DNA from: BMS3ABIN04 sp964553325
GTDB taxonomy: Bacteria; Bacteroidota; Ignavibacteria; Ignavibacteriales; Melioribacteraceae
Direction: 5' to 3'
Assembly (NCBI GenBank): GCA_964553325.1
Contig: CAZKKI010000004.1
Location: 1 to 49,841 of the forward strand
Length of the DNA stretch: 49,841 nt
This document shows positions 43,135 through 49,841 of this stretch, in pieces. Below the pieces are notes generated by a model. The model saw only the letters and a program-made list of their open reading frames with translations, did not search any database and was not told the DNA's origin. Positions within the stretch are counted from its first letter, which is position 1. The number at the start of each line of letters is the position of its first letter. A program made the translations under genes and the position numbers.

Positions 43135-43517
43135 AAAATAATGAGTATTTGATAGAAACCGATATTTTCGTAAAACATCTGAAACATCGCGGTAAAGGTT
43201 ATTCGGCACTTGAATTGGCAATGAGTTCCGGTCTGTGTTTTACAACCGTATTAAACGCAGCCGAACTTATTGATGCGGCGGAATCCGAAAATGAAAAAAA
43301 TACGGTAATTGCTTTACTTAATGCCGTTAAAATTTTAGGTTTACATCAACGATATAGTTTGTATGTTAATGAATTTTCGGGAAAGGTTGTCTCAATTCGA
43401 GATTCTTTATTTTGTGTTGTGGCAAAAATTAATAAATTGATTATATTAACCGATGATATTCGAAAATATAAAAAAACTGGTTTGGAAATTATTTCATCAA
43501 GAGATTTGAGAGGATAA
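43128..43517 (+). CDS. PIN-domain protein, VapC-like
   Basis: A 129-residue PIN-fold ribonuclease candidate. The first strand YLIETDIFVKHL carries the leading Asp, NAAELIDAAE the Glu, VSIRDSLFCVVAKINKL the third acidic residue and IILTDDIRKYKKTGLEII the fourth. These four acids hold Mg or Mn in VapC toxins. The TTG start has TAGGA 7-8 bp upstream, and a TAG in frame just before excludes a longer start. It could be a toxin with the preceding small ORF, or a housekeeping RNase. Its stop directly abuts the first EutN/CcmL gene. Confidence 0.75.
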   Translation: MLKNNEYLIETDIFVKHLKHRGKGYSALELAMSSGLCFTTVLNAAELIDAAESENEKNTVIALLNAVKILGLHQRYSLYVNEFSGKVVSIRDSLFCVVAKINKLIILTDDIRKYKKTGLEIISSRDLRG

Positions 43518-43817
43518 ATGCATCTCGGAAAAGTAATCGGAACCGTTTGGTCGACCAGAAAAGACGAAAAACTTGTAGGTGCTAAATTTTTAATTGTGCG
43601 CCAATTGAATTTGGATTATTCGCCGAAAGACAATTTTGTGGTAGCGGTCGATTCCGTCGGCGCGGGCGTCGGTGAAGTTGTTCTTTACGCTCAAGGAAGT
43701 TCCGCGCGTCAAACAACGTTGACCAAAAACAAACCGGTCGATGCCGTTATTATGGCGATTGTCGATAAATTGGATATTTCGGTTAAAGAAAAGTTAAACG
43801 AAATGGTTAAAAATTAA
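43518..43817 (+). CDS. EutN/CcmL-type microcompartment vertex protein, copy 1
   Basis: A 99-residue BMC-P family protein. Its pattern is LGKVIGTVWSTRKDEKLVGA, then FVVAVDSVGAGVGEVVLYAQ followed by GSSARQTT and a PVDAVIMAIVDKLDI end, as in CcmL and EutN. The family forms pentamers that cap the vertices of protein-shelled organelles. GAGAGG lies just before the ATG, which follows the PIN stop with no spacer. The C-terminus is about 10 residues longer than in copy 2. No hexameric BMC shell gene is in the window, so a microcompartment role depends on genes elsewhere. Confidence 0.85.
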   Translation: MHLGKVIGTVWSTRKDEKLVGAKFLIVRQLNLDYSPKDNFVVAVDSVGAGVGEVVLYAQGSSARQTTLTKNKPVDAVIMAIVDKLDISVKEKLNEMVKN

Positions 43818-44087
43818 ATGATTTTAGCTAAAGTAATCGGAACAATTTGGGCAACGCGGAAATACGATTCGGTGAAAAATTACAAATTGCAGTTCATTCA
43901 ACCGATTGACGCGAAAATGAATAATGTGGGTGATCCGATTGTAGCTGTGGATACCATTGGAGCGGGACCTGGTGAAATTGTTTTTTACGCTACTTCGAGC
44001 GAATCGGTAATTGCAATGGATGTGGATATGGCTCCGGTCGATGCCTCCATTGTGGGAATTGTTGATTCTATTAATTCGAAAAATTAA
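43818..44087 (+). CDS. EutN/CcmL-type microcompartment vertex protein, copy 2
   Basis: An 89-residue paralogue of the preceding protein with the same landmarks: LAKVIGTIWATRKYDSVKNY, then PIVAVDTIGAGPGEIVFYAT and APVDASIVGIVDSI. The two copies differ at many positions, so the duplication is not recent. Its ATG abuts the stop of copy 1 without a spacer and without a visible SD, implying coupled translation in fixed ratio. The sigma-factor gene follows after 14 bp. Confidence 0.85.
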   Translation: MILAKVIGTIWATRKYDSVKNYKLQFIQPIDAKMNNVGDPIVAVDTIGAGPGEIVFYATSSESVIAMDVDMAPVDASIVGIVDSINSKN

Positions 44088-44101
44088 TAAAGGGTAGAGA
44101 A

Positions 44102-44956
44102 TTGAAAATAACGAAACAATTCACAAACCGGGAAAATCAATCACTCGATAAATACTTGCAAGAAATCGGCAAGGTGGATCTTCTTACGCCCGAAGAGGAA
44201 ATTGAACTGGCAATGCGAATAAAAAGGGGCGATCAAAAAGCCCTTGAAAAATTGGTAAAATCGAACTTAAGATTTGTTGTAAGTGTTGCCAAGCAATATC
44301 AAAATCAAGGTTTATCGCTCGGCGATTTAATTAACGAAGGAAATTTGGGTTTGATAAAAGCCGCAAAACGTTTCGACGAAACAAGAGGATTTAAATTTAT
44401 TTCCTATGCGGTTTGGTGGATTCGTCAATCGATTCTGCAAGCTTTGGCCGAACAATCAAGAATTGTACGGTTACCTTTGAACCGTGTTGGCACACTGAAT
44501 AAAATCGGAAGAGCTTACAGTAATTTGGAACAGGAATACGAAAGGGAACCCAGCGCTACCGAACTTGCGCAAGAATTGGATATGGATTTGGAAGAAATTT
44601 CCGATACGTTGAAAATAGCCAGCAAAAGCGTTTCGATGGATGCGCCTTTTTCGCAAGGCGAAGACAACAGATTGATCGATGTACTTTCCGACGATGAAGA
44701 TCCGTCGCCCGATACGCTTTTAATGTCGGCTTCCTTAAAAGAGGAAATAGAACGGGCACTTTCTACCTTAACCGAAAGGGAAGCGGAAGTTATTAAACTT
44801 TATTTCGGAATTGATGTTGAACATCCGCTGACACTCGAGGAAATAGGCGAAAAATTCAACCTTACACGGGAAAGGGTTCGCCAAATTAAAGAAAAAGCAA
44901 TAAGAAGATTACGCCACACTTCACGAAGCAGGAATTTACGCGCTTATTTGGGATAA
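44102..44956 (+). CDS. rpoD: Primary sigma-70 factor, short form
   Basis: A 284-residue group 1-like sigma factor. Region 1.2 is DKYLQEIGKVDLLTPEEEIE, region 2 includes NLRFVVSVAKQYQNQGLSL and the -10-melting FKFISYAVWWIRQSILQAL, region 3 carries VRLPLNRVG, and region 4 has TLEEIGEKFNLTRERVRQIK for -35 binding. It lacks the acidic region 1.1 and the long non-conserved insert, as in Bacteroidota housekeeping sigma. The TTG start has AGGGTAGAG upstream. It sits 14 bp after the second vertex-protein gene, so the two may share a transcript. Confidence 0.92.
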   Translation: MKITKQFTNRENQSLDKYLQEIGKVDLLTPEEEIELAMRIKRGDQKALEKLVKSNLRFVVSVAKQYQNQGLSLGDLINEGNLGLIKAAKRFDETRGFKFISYAVWWIRQSILQALAEQSRIVRLPLNRVGTLNKIGRAYSNLEQEYEREPSATELAQELDMDLEEISDTLKIASKSVSMDAPFSQGEDNRLIDVLSDDEDPSPDTLLMSASLKEEIERALSTLTEREAEVIKLYFGIDVEHPLTLEEIGEKFNLTRERVRQIKEKAIRRLRHTSRSRNLRAYLG

Positions 44957-44961
44957 GCAGT

Positions 44962-45606
44962 ATGAAATCCGGATTGTTTTTAATAGGATTGGTTTTTATA
45001 TCGGCGAATTTGCTAATTTCCTGCTCATCAACCACGTCGTACACGAGATACAAAACCGCAAAGAAAGAGAGAGAAACGGAAAAGTATTCCGTGCGTTACG
45101 GGAAAACCGAAAAAACAAAGAAAAAAAGTTACAAAAATCCCGCTTCAAAAGAATCGAAGGAAACGCTTACGGTAAAAGAATTTCAGAAAAAACTGGGCAA
45201 AATAAAAAAATTAAACGGCGCTTTAACGGAAAGGGAAAGACTGCTTTTTGAAATTGTTAAATATCTCGATACGCCGTACAAATACGGTGGTCAATCCCAA
45301 AAGGGAATAGATTGTTCGGCGTTTACGCAACAGGTTTACAAAAATTCTTTGGGCGTCGAACTTCCGCGTACCGCCCGCGAACAATACAAAGTGGGCGATA
45401 AAGTGTCGGAGTTGAAATTCGGCGATTTGGTTTATTTCGATACGCAGCAAGGAGTTTTTCCCGGGCACGTCGGAATTTACCTGGGCGATTCCCTTTTTGC
45501 ACATGCCAGTTCAATTCAAGGGGTAACGATTACACCGCTTAATAACAAATACTTCAAAAAACGATACGTCGGCGCAAGAAGAATCACATCGATAGACAAC
45601 AATTAA
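44962..45606 (+). CDS. NlpC/P60 family lipoprotein, cell-wall peptidase
   Basis: A 214-residue exported cysteine peptidase. The signal peptide ends in the lipobox LLISC (Cys21), so it should be a lipoprotein. A Lys/Thr-rich linker follows to about residue 90. The NlpC/P60 domain has catalytic Cys118 in GIDCSAFTQQVY, His169 in PGHVGIYLG and a third polar residue near His181 in FAHASS. Members cut peptidoglycan stem peptides, usually the D-Glu to diamino-acid bond. It starts 5 bp after rpoD, so it is probably co-transcribed. Confidence 0.92.
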   Translation: MKSGLFLIGLVFISANLLISCSSTTSYTRYKTAKKERETEKYSVRYGKTEKTKKKSYKNPASKESKETLTVKEFQKKLGKIKKLNGALTERERLLFEIVKYLDTPYKYGGQSQKGIDCSAFTQQVYKNSLGVELPRTAREQYKVGDKVSELKFGDLVYFDTQQGVFPGHVGIYLGDSLFAHASSIQGVTITPLNNKYFKKRYVGARRITSIDNN

Positions 45607-45683
45607 AACCTTTCGAATTTTAATAATTAATGTTTTGCGGAAGTTTACGGCAATAATTTTACACCGTAAAAAATCTTTATAAA

Positions 45684-45712
45684 TTGATATTCGTATATGA
45701 TTAACTTATTTT
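45684..45712 (+). promoter_or_regulatory. Sigma-70-type promoter candidate for fumC
   Basis: TTGATA (45684-45689) and TATTTT (45707-45712) lie 17 bp apart in an AT-rich gap of 142 bp. The start would be near 45719, 30 nt before the fumC ATG. Inferred from consensus only. Confidence 0.35.
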
Positions 45713-45748
45713 TTGATTAATAATTTCAAAAAATTTCCGGAGGTCAAA

Positions 45749-47140
45749 ATGGAGTACAGAATTGAAACCGATACGATGGGGGAAGTTAAAGTACCGGCGG
45801 ATAAATATTACGGAGCGCAAACGGCACGTTCGCTGATGAATTTCAAAATAGGCGGAGAACGATTTCCGAGGGAAATGATAAGGGCGTTGGGAATTCTGAA
45901 AAAAGCCGCCGCCTTGGCTAACAAAGAGCTTGGAGTTTTGCCGGCAGAAAAAGCGGATTTAATTGTAAGAGCGGCCGACGAAGTGATTGAAGGAAAATTG
46001 GACGACCATTTCCCGCTTGTGGTCTGGCAAACCGGAAGCGGCACGCAAACTAACATGAACACGAATGAAGTTATTGCGAACCGTGCAATAGAAATGGCCG
46101 GCGGAAAGCTGGGAAGTAAAAACCCGATTCATCCTAACGACGATGTAAACAAAGCTCAATCGTCTAACGATACTTTCCCCACGGCAATGCATATAGCCGC
46201 CGTGGAAGAAATCCACAGAAGATTAATTCCGATGGTTACGAAATTGAGGGACGCACTTGCGGAAAAAGCCGAAGAATTTAAAGACATCGTTAAAATCGGC
46301 AGAACACATCTGATGGATGCCGTTCCGTTAACGCTCGGACAAGAGTTTTCGGGGTATGTGCAGCAATTAACAAACGGTTTGGCAAGAATTCACGCTTGCT
46401 TGCCGCGCTTATCGGAATTGGCGCTTGGCGGAACGGCGGTAGGTACGGGTTTGAACACCCATCCCGATTTTGCGGAACTTGCGGCTCAAAAAATTTCGGA
46501 AATTACCGGATTGAAATTCAAATCGGCGCCGAATAAATTCGAAGCCCTTGCGGCACACGATGCAATTGTGGAAGCTAGCGGTGTTTTGAAAACCATAGCG
46601 GCTTCGTTGATGAAAATCGCTAACGATATTCGATGGCTTGCTTCCGGACCGCGTTGCGGAATAGGCGAAATAACGTTGCCGGCAAACGAACCGGGAAGTT
46701 CGATTATGCCGGGTAAAGTTAATCCGACCCAAGCGGAAGCAATGACGATGGTTTGCACTCAAGTTATGGGTAACGATGCTACAATAAACTTTGCCGGTGC
46801 AAGCGGAAACTTCGAGCTTAATGTTTACAAACCCGTAATGATTTACAATTTGTTGCAATCGATCAGATTAATTTCCGATGCATGCGAAAGCTTTACCGAT
46901 AAAGCGGTTGTTGGAATTAAACCCAATAGGGAAAACATTAAAAAACATCTCGAAAATTCTTTGATGCTTGTTACGGCGCTTAATCCTTACATCGGCTACG
47001 ACAATGCGGCTAAAATAGCCAAAAAGGCATACGCCGAAAACAAAACATTGAAGGAAGCGGCGGTTGAATTGGGCATTCTTACCGCCGAACAGTTCGATGA
47101 ATACGTTCGACCCGAAAAAATGATAGGTCCGAAAAAATAA
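45749..47140 (+). CDS. fumC: Class II fumarate hydratase
   Basis: A 463-residue, iron-free fumarase that hydrates fumarate to L-malate in the TCA cycle. The superfamily signature GSSIMPGKVNPTQAEAM (about residues 315-331) holds the catalytic serine loop. Also present are WQTGSGTQTNMNTNEVIANR, QSSNDTFPTAMH and GRTHLMDAVPLTLGQEFSGY. I start at the ATG 45749, which has GGAGG 6-7 bp upstream and gives the family N-terminus. A TTG at 45713 would add twelve residues of no known role. A 12-bp hairpin follows the stop codon. Confidence 0.96.
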   Translation: MEYRIETDTMGEVKVPADKYYGAQTARSLMNFKIGGERFPREMIRALGILKKAAALANKELGVLPAEKADLIVRAADEVIEGKLDDHFPLVVWQTGSGTQTNMNTNEVIANRAIEMAGGKLGSKNPIHPNDDVNKAQSSNDTFPTAMHIAAVEEIHRRLIPMVTKLRDALAEKAEEFKDIVKIGRTHLMDAVPLTLGQEFSGYVQQLTNGLARIHACLPRLSELALGGTAVGTGLNTHPDFAELAAQKISEITGLKFKSAPNKFEALAAHDAIVEASGVLKTIAASLMKIANDIRWLASGPRCGIGEITLPANEPGSSIMPGKVNPTQAEAMTMVCTQVMGNDATINFAGASGNFELNVYKPVMIYNLLQSIRLISDACESFTDKAVVGIKPNRENIKKHLENSLMLVTALNPYIGYDNAAKIAKKAYAENKTLKEAAVELGILTAEQFDEYVRPEKMIGPKK

Positions 47141-47147
47141 ATCGGTT

Positions 47148-47177
47148 AAACCGCATCGTTAATTGACGGTGCGGTTT
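47148..47177 (+). terminator. Hairpin after fumC
   Basis: AAACCGCATCGT (47148-47159) pairs with ACGGTGCGGTTT (47166-47177), 12 bp with one T-G pair and a 6-nt loop, 8 bases after the fumC stop. The tail is CCGCTTCTC rather than a T-run, so strand release would rely on the TTT at the stem base. Probably a terminator or an mRNA 3' end stabiliser. Confidence 0.6.
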
Positions 47178-47210
47178 CCGCTTCTCAATTTAATCTCGAA
47201 CCGGAATTTT

Positions 47211-47888
47211 ATGAACGGATTAGTTTCCTTGATTTTTGCTCTCGTCGAATTTACATTGATAATTTATGTAAAAAAATACCGGACGATTAGCAAGACCAAC
47301 AATTTGTTTTTCGATCTGCTTGTTTTGCTTTTCACTTATCAAGTATTCGAATTTTTAATCTGCGGATTGAATTTGAAAAATCCCGCCGTTACTTATCTTG
47401 CATTCGTAACCATAACGTTTATGCCTCCGTTGGGTTTGTACGCGGTTTTTATTCTTTCGGGTTACCGAAATAAAATTTTAACATTGTTGTTTTTACCGGC
47501 TCTGTTTTTTACGGTTTATTATTTGTTTGTACTGAACGAATTCGAAGTGTTGAAATGCACGCCCGTTTACGCCGCATATAATTATCCGCTGGGATTCTTA
47601 TACGGTTTATTTTATTACTTGCCGATAGCGGCCGTAATCGTTATTGCATTTATAAAGTTTAAATTCGACACAGACCGGACGAAAAGAAAATTGTGGAAGA
47701 TAATTTTTACGGGATATTCCGTAACTTTTATTCCGGGTTTTATTTTTACAAGATTATTCGACGAAATGCTCTTCGCTGTTGAAAGTATTTTATGTAAATT
47801 TGCATTTATTCTTGTTTGGTTTATTGCGTATTTTATTAAAACGAACAATTTAAATGACACAAAAATTAAGGGAGATTATGGATTTTAA
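47211..47888 (+). CDS. Seven-helix integral membrane protein, unknown
   Basis: A 225-residue membrane protein with seven hydrophobic spans, roughly residues 4-20, 31-51, 58-82, 90-108, 125-147, 160-178 and 185-207, separated by short basic or polar loops. The layout resembles the 7TM sensor domains found at the N-terminus of some histidine kinases, but no catalytic domain follows. I do not recognise the family. The ATG at 47211 is preferred; a TTG at 47163 lies in the loop of the fumC hairpin. Its end overlaps the transketolase start by 11 bp. Confidence 0.65.
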   Translation: MNGLVSLIFALVEFTLIIYVKKYRTISKTNNLFFDLLVLLFTYQVFEFLICGLNLKNPAVTYLAFVTITFMPPLGLYAVFILSGYRNKILTLLFLPALFFTVYYLFVLNEFEVLKCTPVYAAYNYPLGFLYGLFYYLPIAAVIVIAFIKFKFDTDRTKRKLWKIIFTGYSVTFIPGFIFTRLFDEMLFAVESILCKFAFILVWFIAYFIKTNNLNDTKIKGDYGF

Positions 47889-49841
47889 AAGTCAAAGCAT
47901 TCAGGAAAAAAGCATAAACACAATCAGATTTTTAGCGGTGGATGCAATACAAAAAGCAAATTCGGGTCATCCGGGTATGCCGATGGGATGCGCACCGATT
48001 GCATATTTACTTTATTCGAAAATAATGAAACACAATCCCGCAAATCCGGAATGGATAAACAGAGACAGATTCGTTCTTTCCGCTGGTCACGGCAGCATGT
48101 TGCTTTACGCTTCGCTCCATCTTTCGGGTTACGATGTTTCGCTTGAAGATTTGAAAAATTTCAGGCAGTGGGGCAGTATAACACCCGGGCATCCCGAATA
48201 CGGTTTAACGCCAGGAGTAGAAACAACCACGGGACCGTTGGGACAAGGGTTTGCCAATGCGGTGGGAATGGCTTTGGCGCATTCGTTTTTGGCGGAGAAG
48301 TTTAATAAAGACGACGTGGAAATTCTTAACAACAAAATATATGTAATTGCCGGCGACGGCGACATGATGGAAGGCATTTCACACGAAGCCGCTTCGTTTG
48401 CCGGTCATAATAAATTGAACGGCTTAATTGTTTTTTACGATAACAATAAAATTACAATCGACGGTAAACTGGATTTGGCTATGTCGGAAAACGTTGCCGG
48501 ACGGTTTGAAGCATACGGCTGGGAAGTTCTTAAAGTTTCCGATGTTAACGATTTGAACGAATTGGAAAATGCGGTTTTGAAAGCGCAAAAATCGGATAAA
48601 CCCGTAATTATTATAACGAATACGCATATCGGTTACGGAAGTCCGAACAAACAAGATACCGCTTCGGTGCACGGTTCGCCGCTGGGCGAGGAAGAGGTAA
48701 AATTAACTAAACAAAATCTCGGTTGGCCCGAAGACAAAACGTTTTTTATTCCTGACGAAGTGAAAGAACATTTTACGAAAGTAAAAGAAAACGGTTTGAG
48801 ATACGAAAAAGAGTGGAGGGAAAAATTCGAGGAATATAAAGAAAAGTATCCCGGCGATGCGGAATTGTTCGAAAATGTTTTTAAAGGTGAGTTCGGCGTC
48901 GATTGGGAAAATCATCTGCCGGAATTTAAAGATTATTCCGAAAAATTGGCAACGCGCGCCGCTTCGGGTAAGGTATTGAATTCGATTGCCGGCAGTTTAC
49001 CCACTTTGTTCGGCGGTTCGGCGGATTTGGCTCCTTCCAATAATACTTATCTGAAAGAATATCCGGATTTTTCCGCAGCGGATAGAAAAGGCAGAAATTT
49101 ACATTTCGGAATACGCGAGCATGCAATGGCAGGAATTTTAAACGGTATGGCTCTGTACGGCGGAGTAATTCCATACGGCGGTACGTTTTTGGTCTTCTCC
49201 GATTATTTGCGACCATCTATAAGAATTGCCGGACTTTCCAAAATCAAACCGGTGTATGTTTTTACTCACGATAGCATCGGACTCGGGGAAGACGGTCCGA
49301 CCCACCAACCGGTTGAGCATTTGGCGTCGCTAAGAGCAATACCGAATTTGATTGTAATCCGGCCGGCGGACGCAAACGAAACCGTAGAAGCCTGGAAAGT
49401 AGCCGTACGGCATAAAGGCGGTCCGGTAGCTTTGATATTAACCCGACAAAAACTGCCCGTACTTGATAGGAATAAATACGCACCGGCGGAAAATTTGCAA
49501 AAAGGGGCTTATGTTATTAAAGATTCGGAGAAAGAGCCGGACGTTATTTTGATTGCCACGGGTTCGGAAGTGCAACTTGCGCTTTCCGCCGCTGAGGAAT
49601 TGGAAACCGGAAAACAAATTGGTGTTCGCGTTGTAAGTATGCCGAGCCGGGAATTGTTCGAAATGCAACCGGAGGATTATAAAAAATCGGTCTTACCGGA
49701 CGAAGTGAAAGTAAAAGTATCGATTGAAGCGGGTGTAGGTTTGGGTTGGGAAAGATATACCGGCAATCCCGATGCGGTGATAAGTATAGAAAAATACGGA
49801 GCTTCCGCCCCGGCAAATGTTCTGTTTGAGAAATACGGCTT
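47878..49841 (+). CDS. tkt: Transketolase, C-terminus beyond the window
   Basis: About 654 residues are present of an enzyme usually near 660-670, so only the last few are missing. It transfers two-carbon units in the pentose phosphate pathway using thiamine diphosphate. The cofactor-binding segment is GDGDMMEGISHEAASFAGHN (about residues 156-175), substrate/cofactor histidines are in SGHPGMPMG and SAGHGSMLLY, and the pyrimidine domain has HFGIREHAMAGI and HDSIGLGEDGPTHQPVEHLA. SD AAGGGAG before the ATG. deoB products can enter this pathway, but the two genes are separated by unrelated ones. Confidence 0.95.
   Translation, partial: MDFKSQSIQEKSINTIRFLAVDAIQKANSGHPGMPMGCAPIAYLLYSKIMKHNPANPEWINRDRFVLSAGHGSMLLYASLHLSGYDVSLEDLKNFRQWGSITPGHPEYGLTPGVETTTGPLGQGFANAVGMALAHSFLAEKFNKDDVEILNNKIYVIAGDGDMMEGISHEAASFAGHNKLNGLIVFYDNNKITIDGKLDLAMSENVAGRFEAYGWEVLKVSDVNDLNELENAVLKAQKSDKPVIIITNTHIGYGSPNKQDTASVHGSPLGEEEVKLTKQNLGWPEDKTFFIPDEVKEHFTKVKENGLRYEKEWREKFEEYKEKYPGDAELFENVFKGEFGVDWENHLPEFKDYSEKLATRAASGKVLNSIAGSLPTLFGGSADLAPSNNTYLKEYPDFSAADRKGRNLHFGIREHAMAGILNGMALYGGVIPYGGTFLVFSDYLRPSIRIAGLSKIKPVYVFTHDSIGLGEDGPTHQPVEHLASLRAIPNLIVIRPADANETVEAWKVAVRHKGGPVALILTRQKLPVLDRNKYAPAENLQKGAYVIKDSEKEPDVILIATGSEVQLALSAAEELETGKQIGVRVVSMPSRELFEMQPEDYKKSVLPDEVKVKVSIEAGVGLGWERYTGNPDAVISIEKYGASAPANVLFEKYG

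Noticed and set aside
45641..45672. TTTACGG/CCGTAAA hairpin after the NlpC gene as a terminator
   Set aside because: The 7-bp stem has a 13-nt loop and is followed by AAAATC rather than a T-run on the + strand; it is too weak to call.
45713..45748. Upstream TTG start for fumC
   Set aside because: The GGAGG is placed for the ATG at 45749, and the extra residues are not part of the fumarase family N-terminus.
47163..47210. Upstream TTG start for the seven-helix protein
   Set aside because: The TTG lies in the loop of the fumC hairpin, and the extra residues form no signal or helix needed by the protein.

Overview
The window is an AT-rich bacterial chromosome segment. It most likely comes from the Ignavibacteria/Melioribacter side of the Bacteroidota-Chlorobiota group. 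The main evidence is two secreted proteins ending in the type IX secretion (T9SS) sorting tail, with the NYPNPFNP motif typical of that lineage. A short housekeeping sigma factor without region 1.1, and one upstream element matching the Bacteroidota TAnnTTTG -7 box, agree with this. All 61 protein genes and 5 tRNAs that I can support lie on the + strand. I see no insertion sequence, prophage, CRISPR array or rRNA.

Layout. (a) 56-7716 is an accessory and envelope section: a T9SS cargo protein, a ComM/YifB ATPase, two small exported unknown proteins, a large LVIVD-repeat beta-propeller T9SS cargo protein and an alpha/beta hydrolase. (b) 7875-9265 holds tRNA-Tyr, tRNA-Gly, tRNA-Thr, rpmG, tRNA-Trp, secE and nusG. 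(c) 9290-19639 is rplKAJL-rpoBC, with a strong hairpin between rplL and rpoB. (d) 19736-23958 is the str operon (rpsL, rpsG, fusA, tuf), closed by a hairpin. (e) 24021-39106 is the continuous S10-spc-alpha supercluster, rpsJ to rplQ. It includes secY, map, infA and rpoA and, unusually, a tRNA-Gln between rplR and rpsE. Its last gene, rplQ, carries an extra C-terminal helix-hairpin-helix domain. (f) 39227-47140 is a mixed block: engB, a two-GAF plus degenerate-GGDEF membrane protein, phosphopentomutase, a 49-residue basic ORF, a PIN-domain protein, two tandem EutN/CcmL-type microcompartment vertex proteins, the primary sigma factor, an NlpC/P60 lipoprotein and fumarase. (g) 47211-49841 holds a seven-helix membrane protein overlapping a transketolase that runs off the window end.

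How the parts work together. Sections b-e encode the core of transcription (RNAP beta, beta', alpha, NusG), translation (ribosomal proteins, EF-G, EF-Tu, IF-1), nascent-chain handling (methionine aminopeptidase) and protein export (SecE, SecY). The most unusual section is 41829-44087. There deoB, a tiny ORF, a PIN protein and two microcompartment pentamer genes overlap or abut with no spacer, directly ahead of the sigma-factor gene. Shell hexamer genes are absent from the window, so these vertex proteins either serve a shell encoded elsewhere or have another role.

No stretch without a gene exceeds 300 bases. The largest gap is 4547-4747, which holds a promoter-like pair and an inverted repeat covering the next ribosome binding site. 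In 3303-3470 I see a promoter-like pair, in 7717-7874 a hairpin and a promoter, and in 3870-4009 nothing convincing. Bases 1-55 hold no recognisable gene; a reading frame ending in TAG at 24-26 could be the tail of an upstream gene but is too short to judge.
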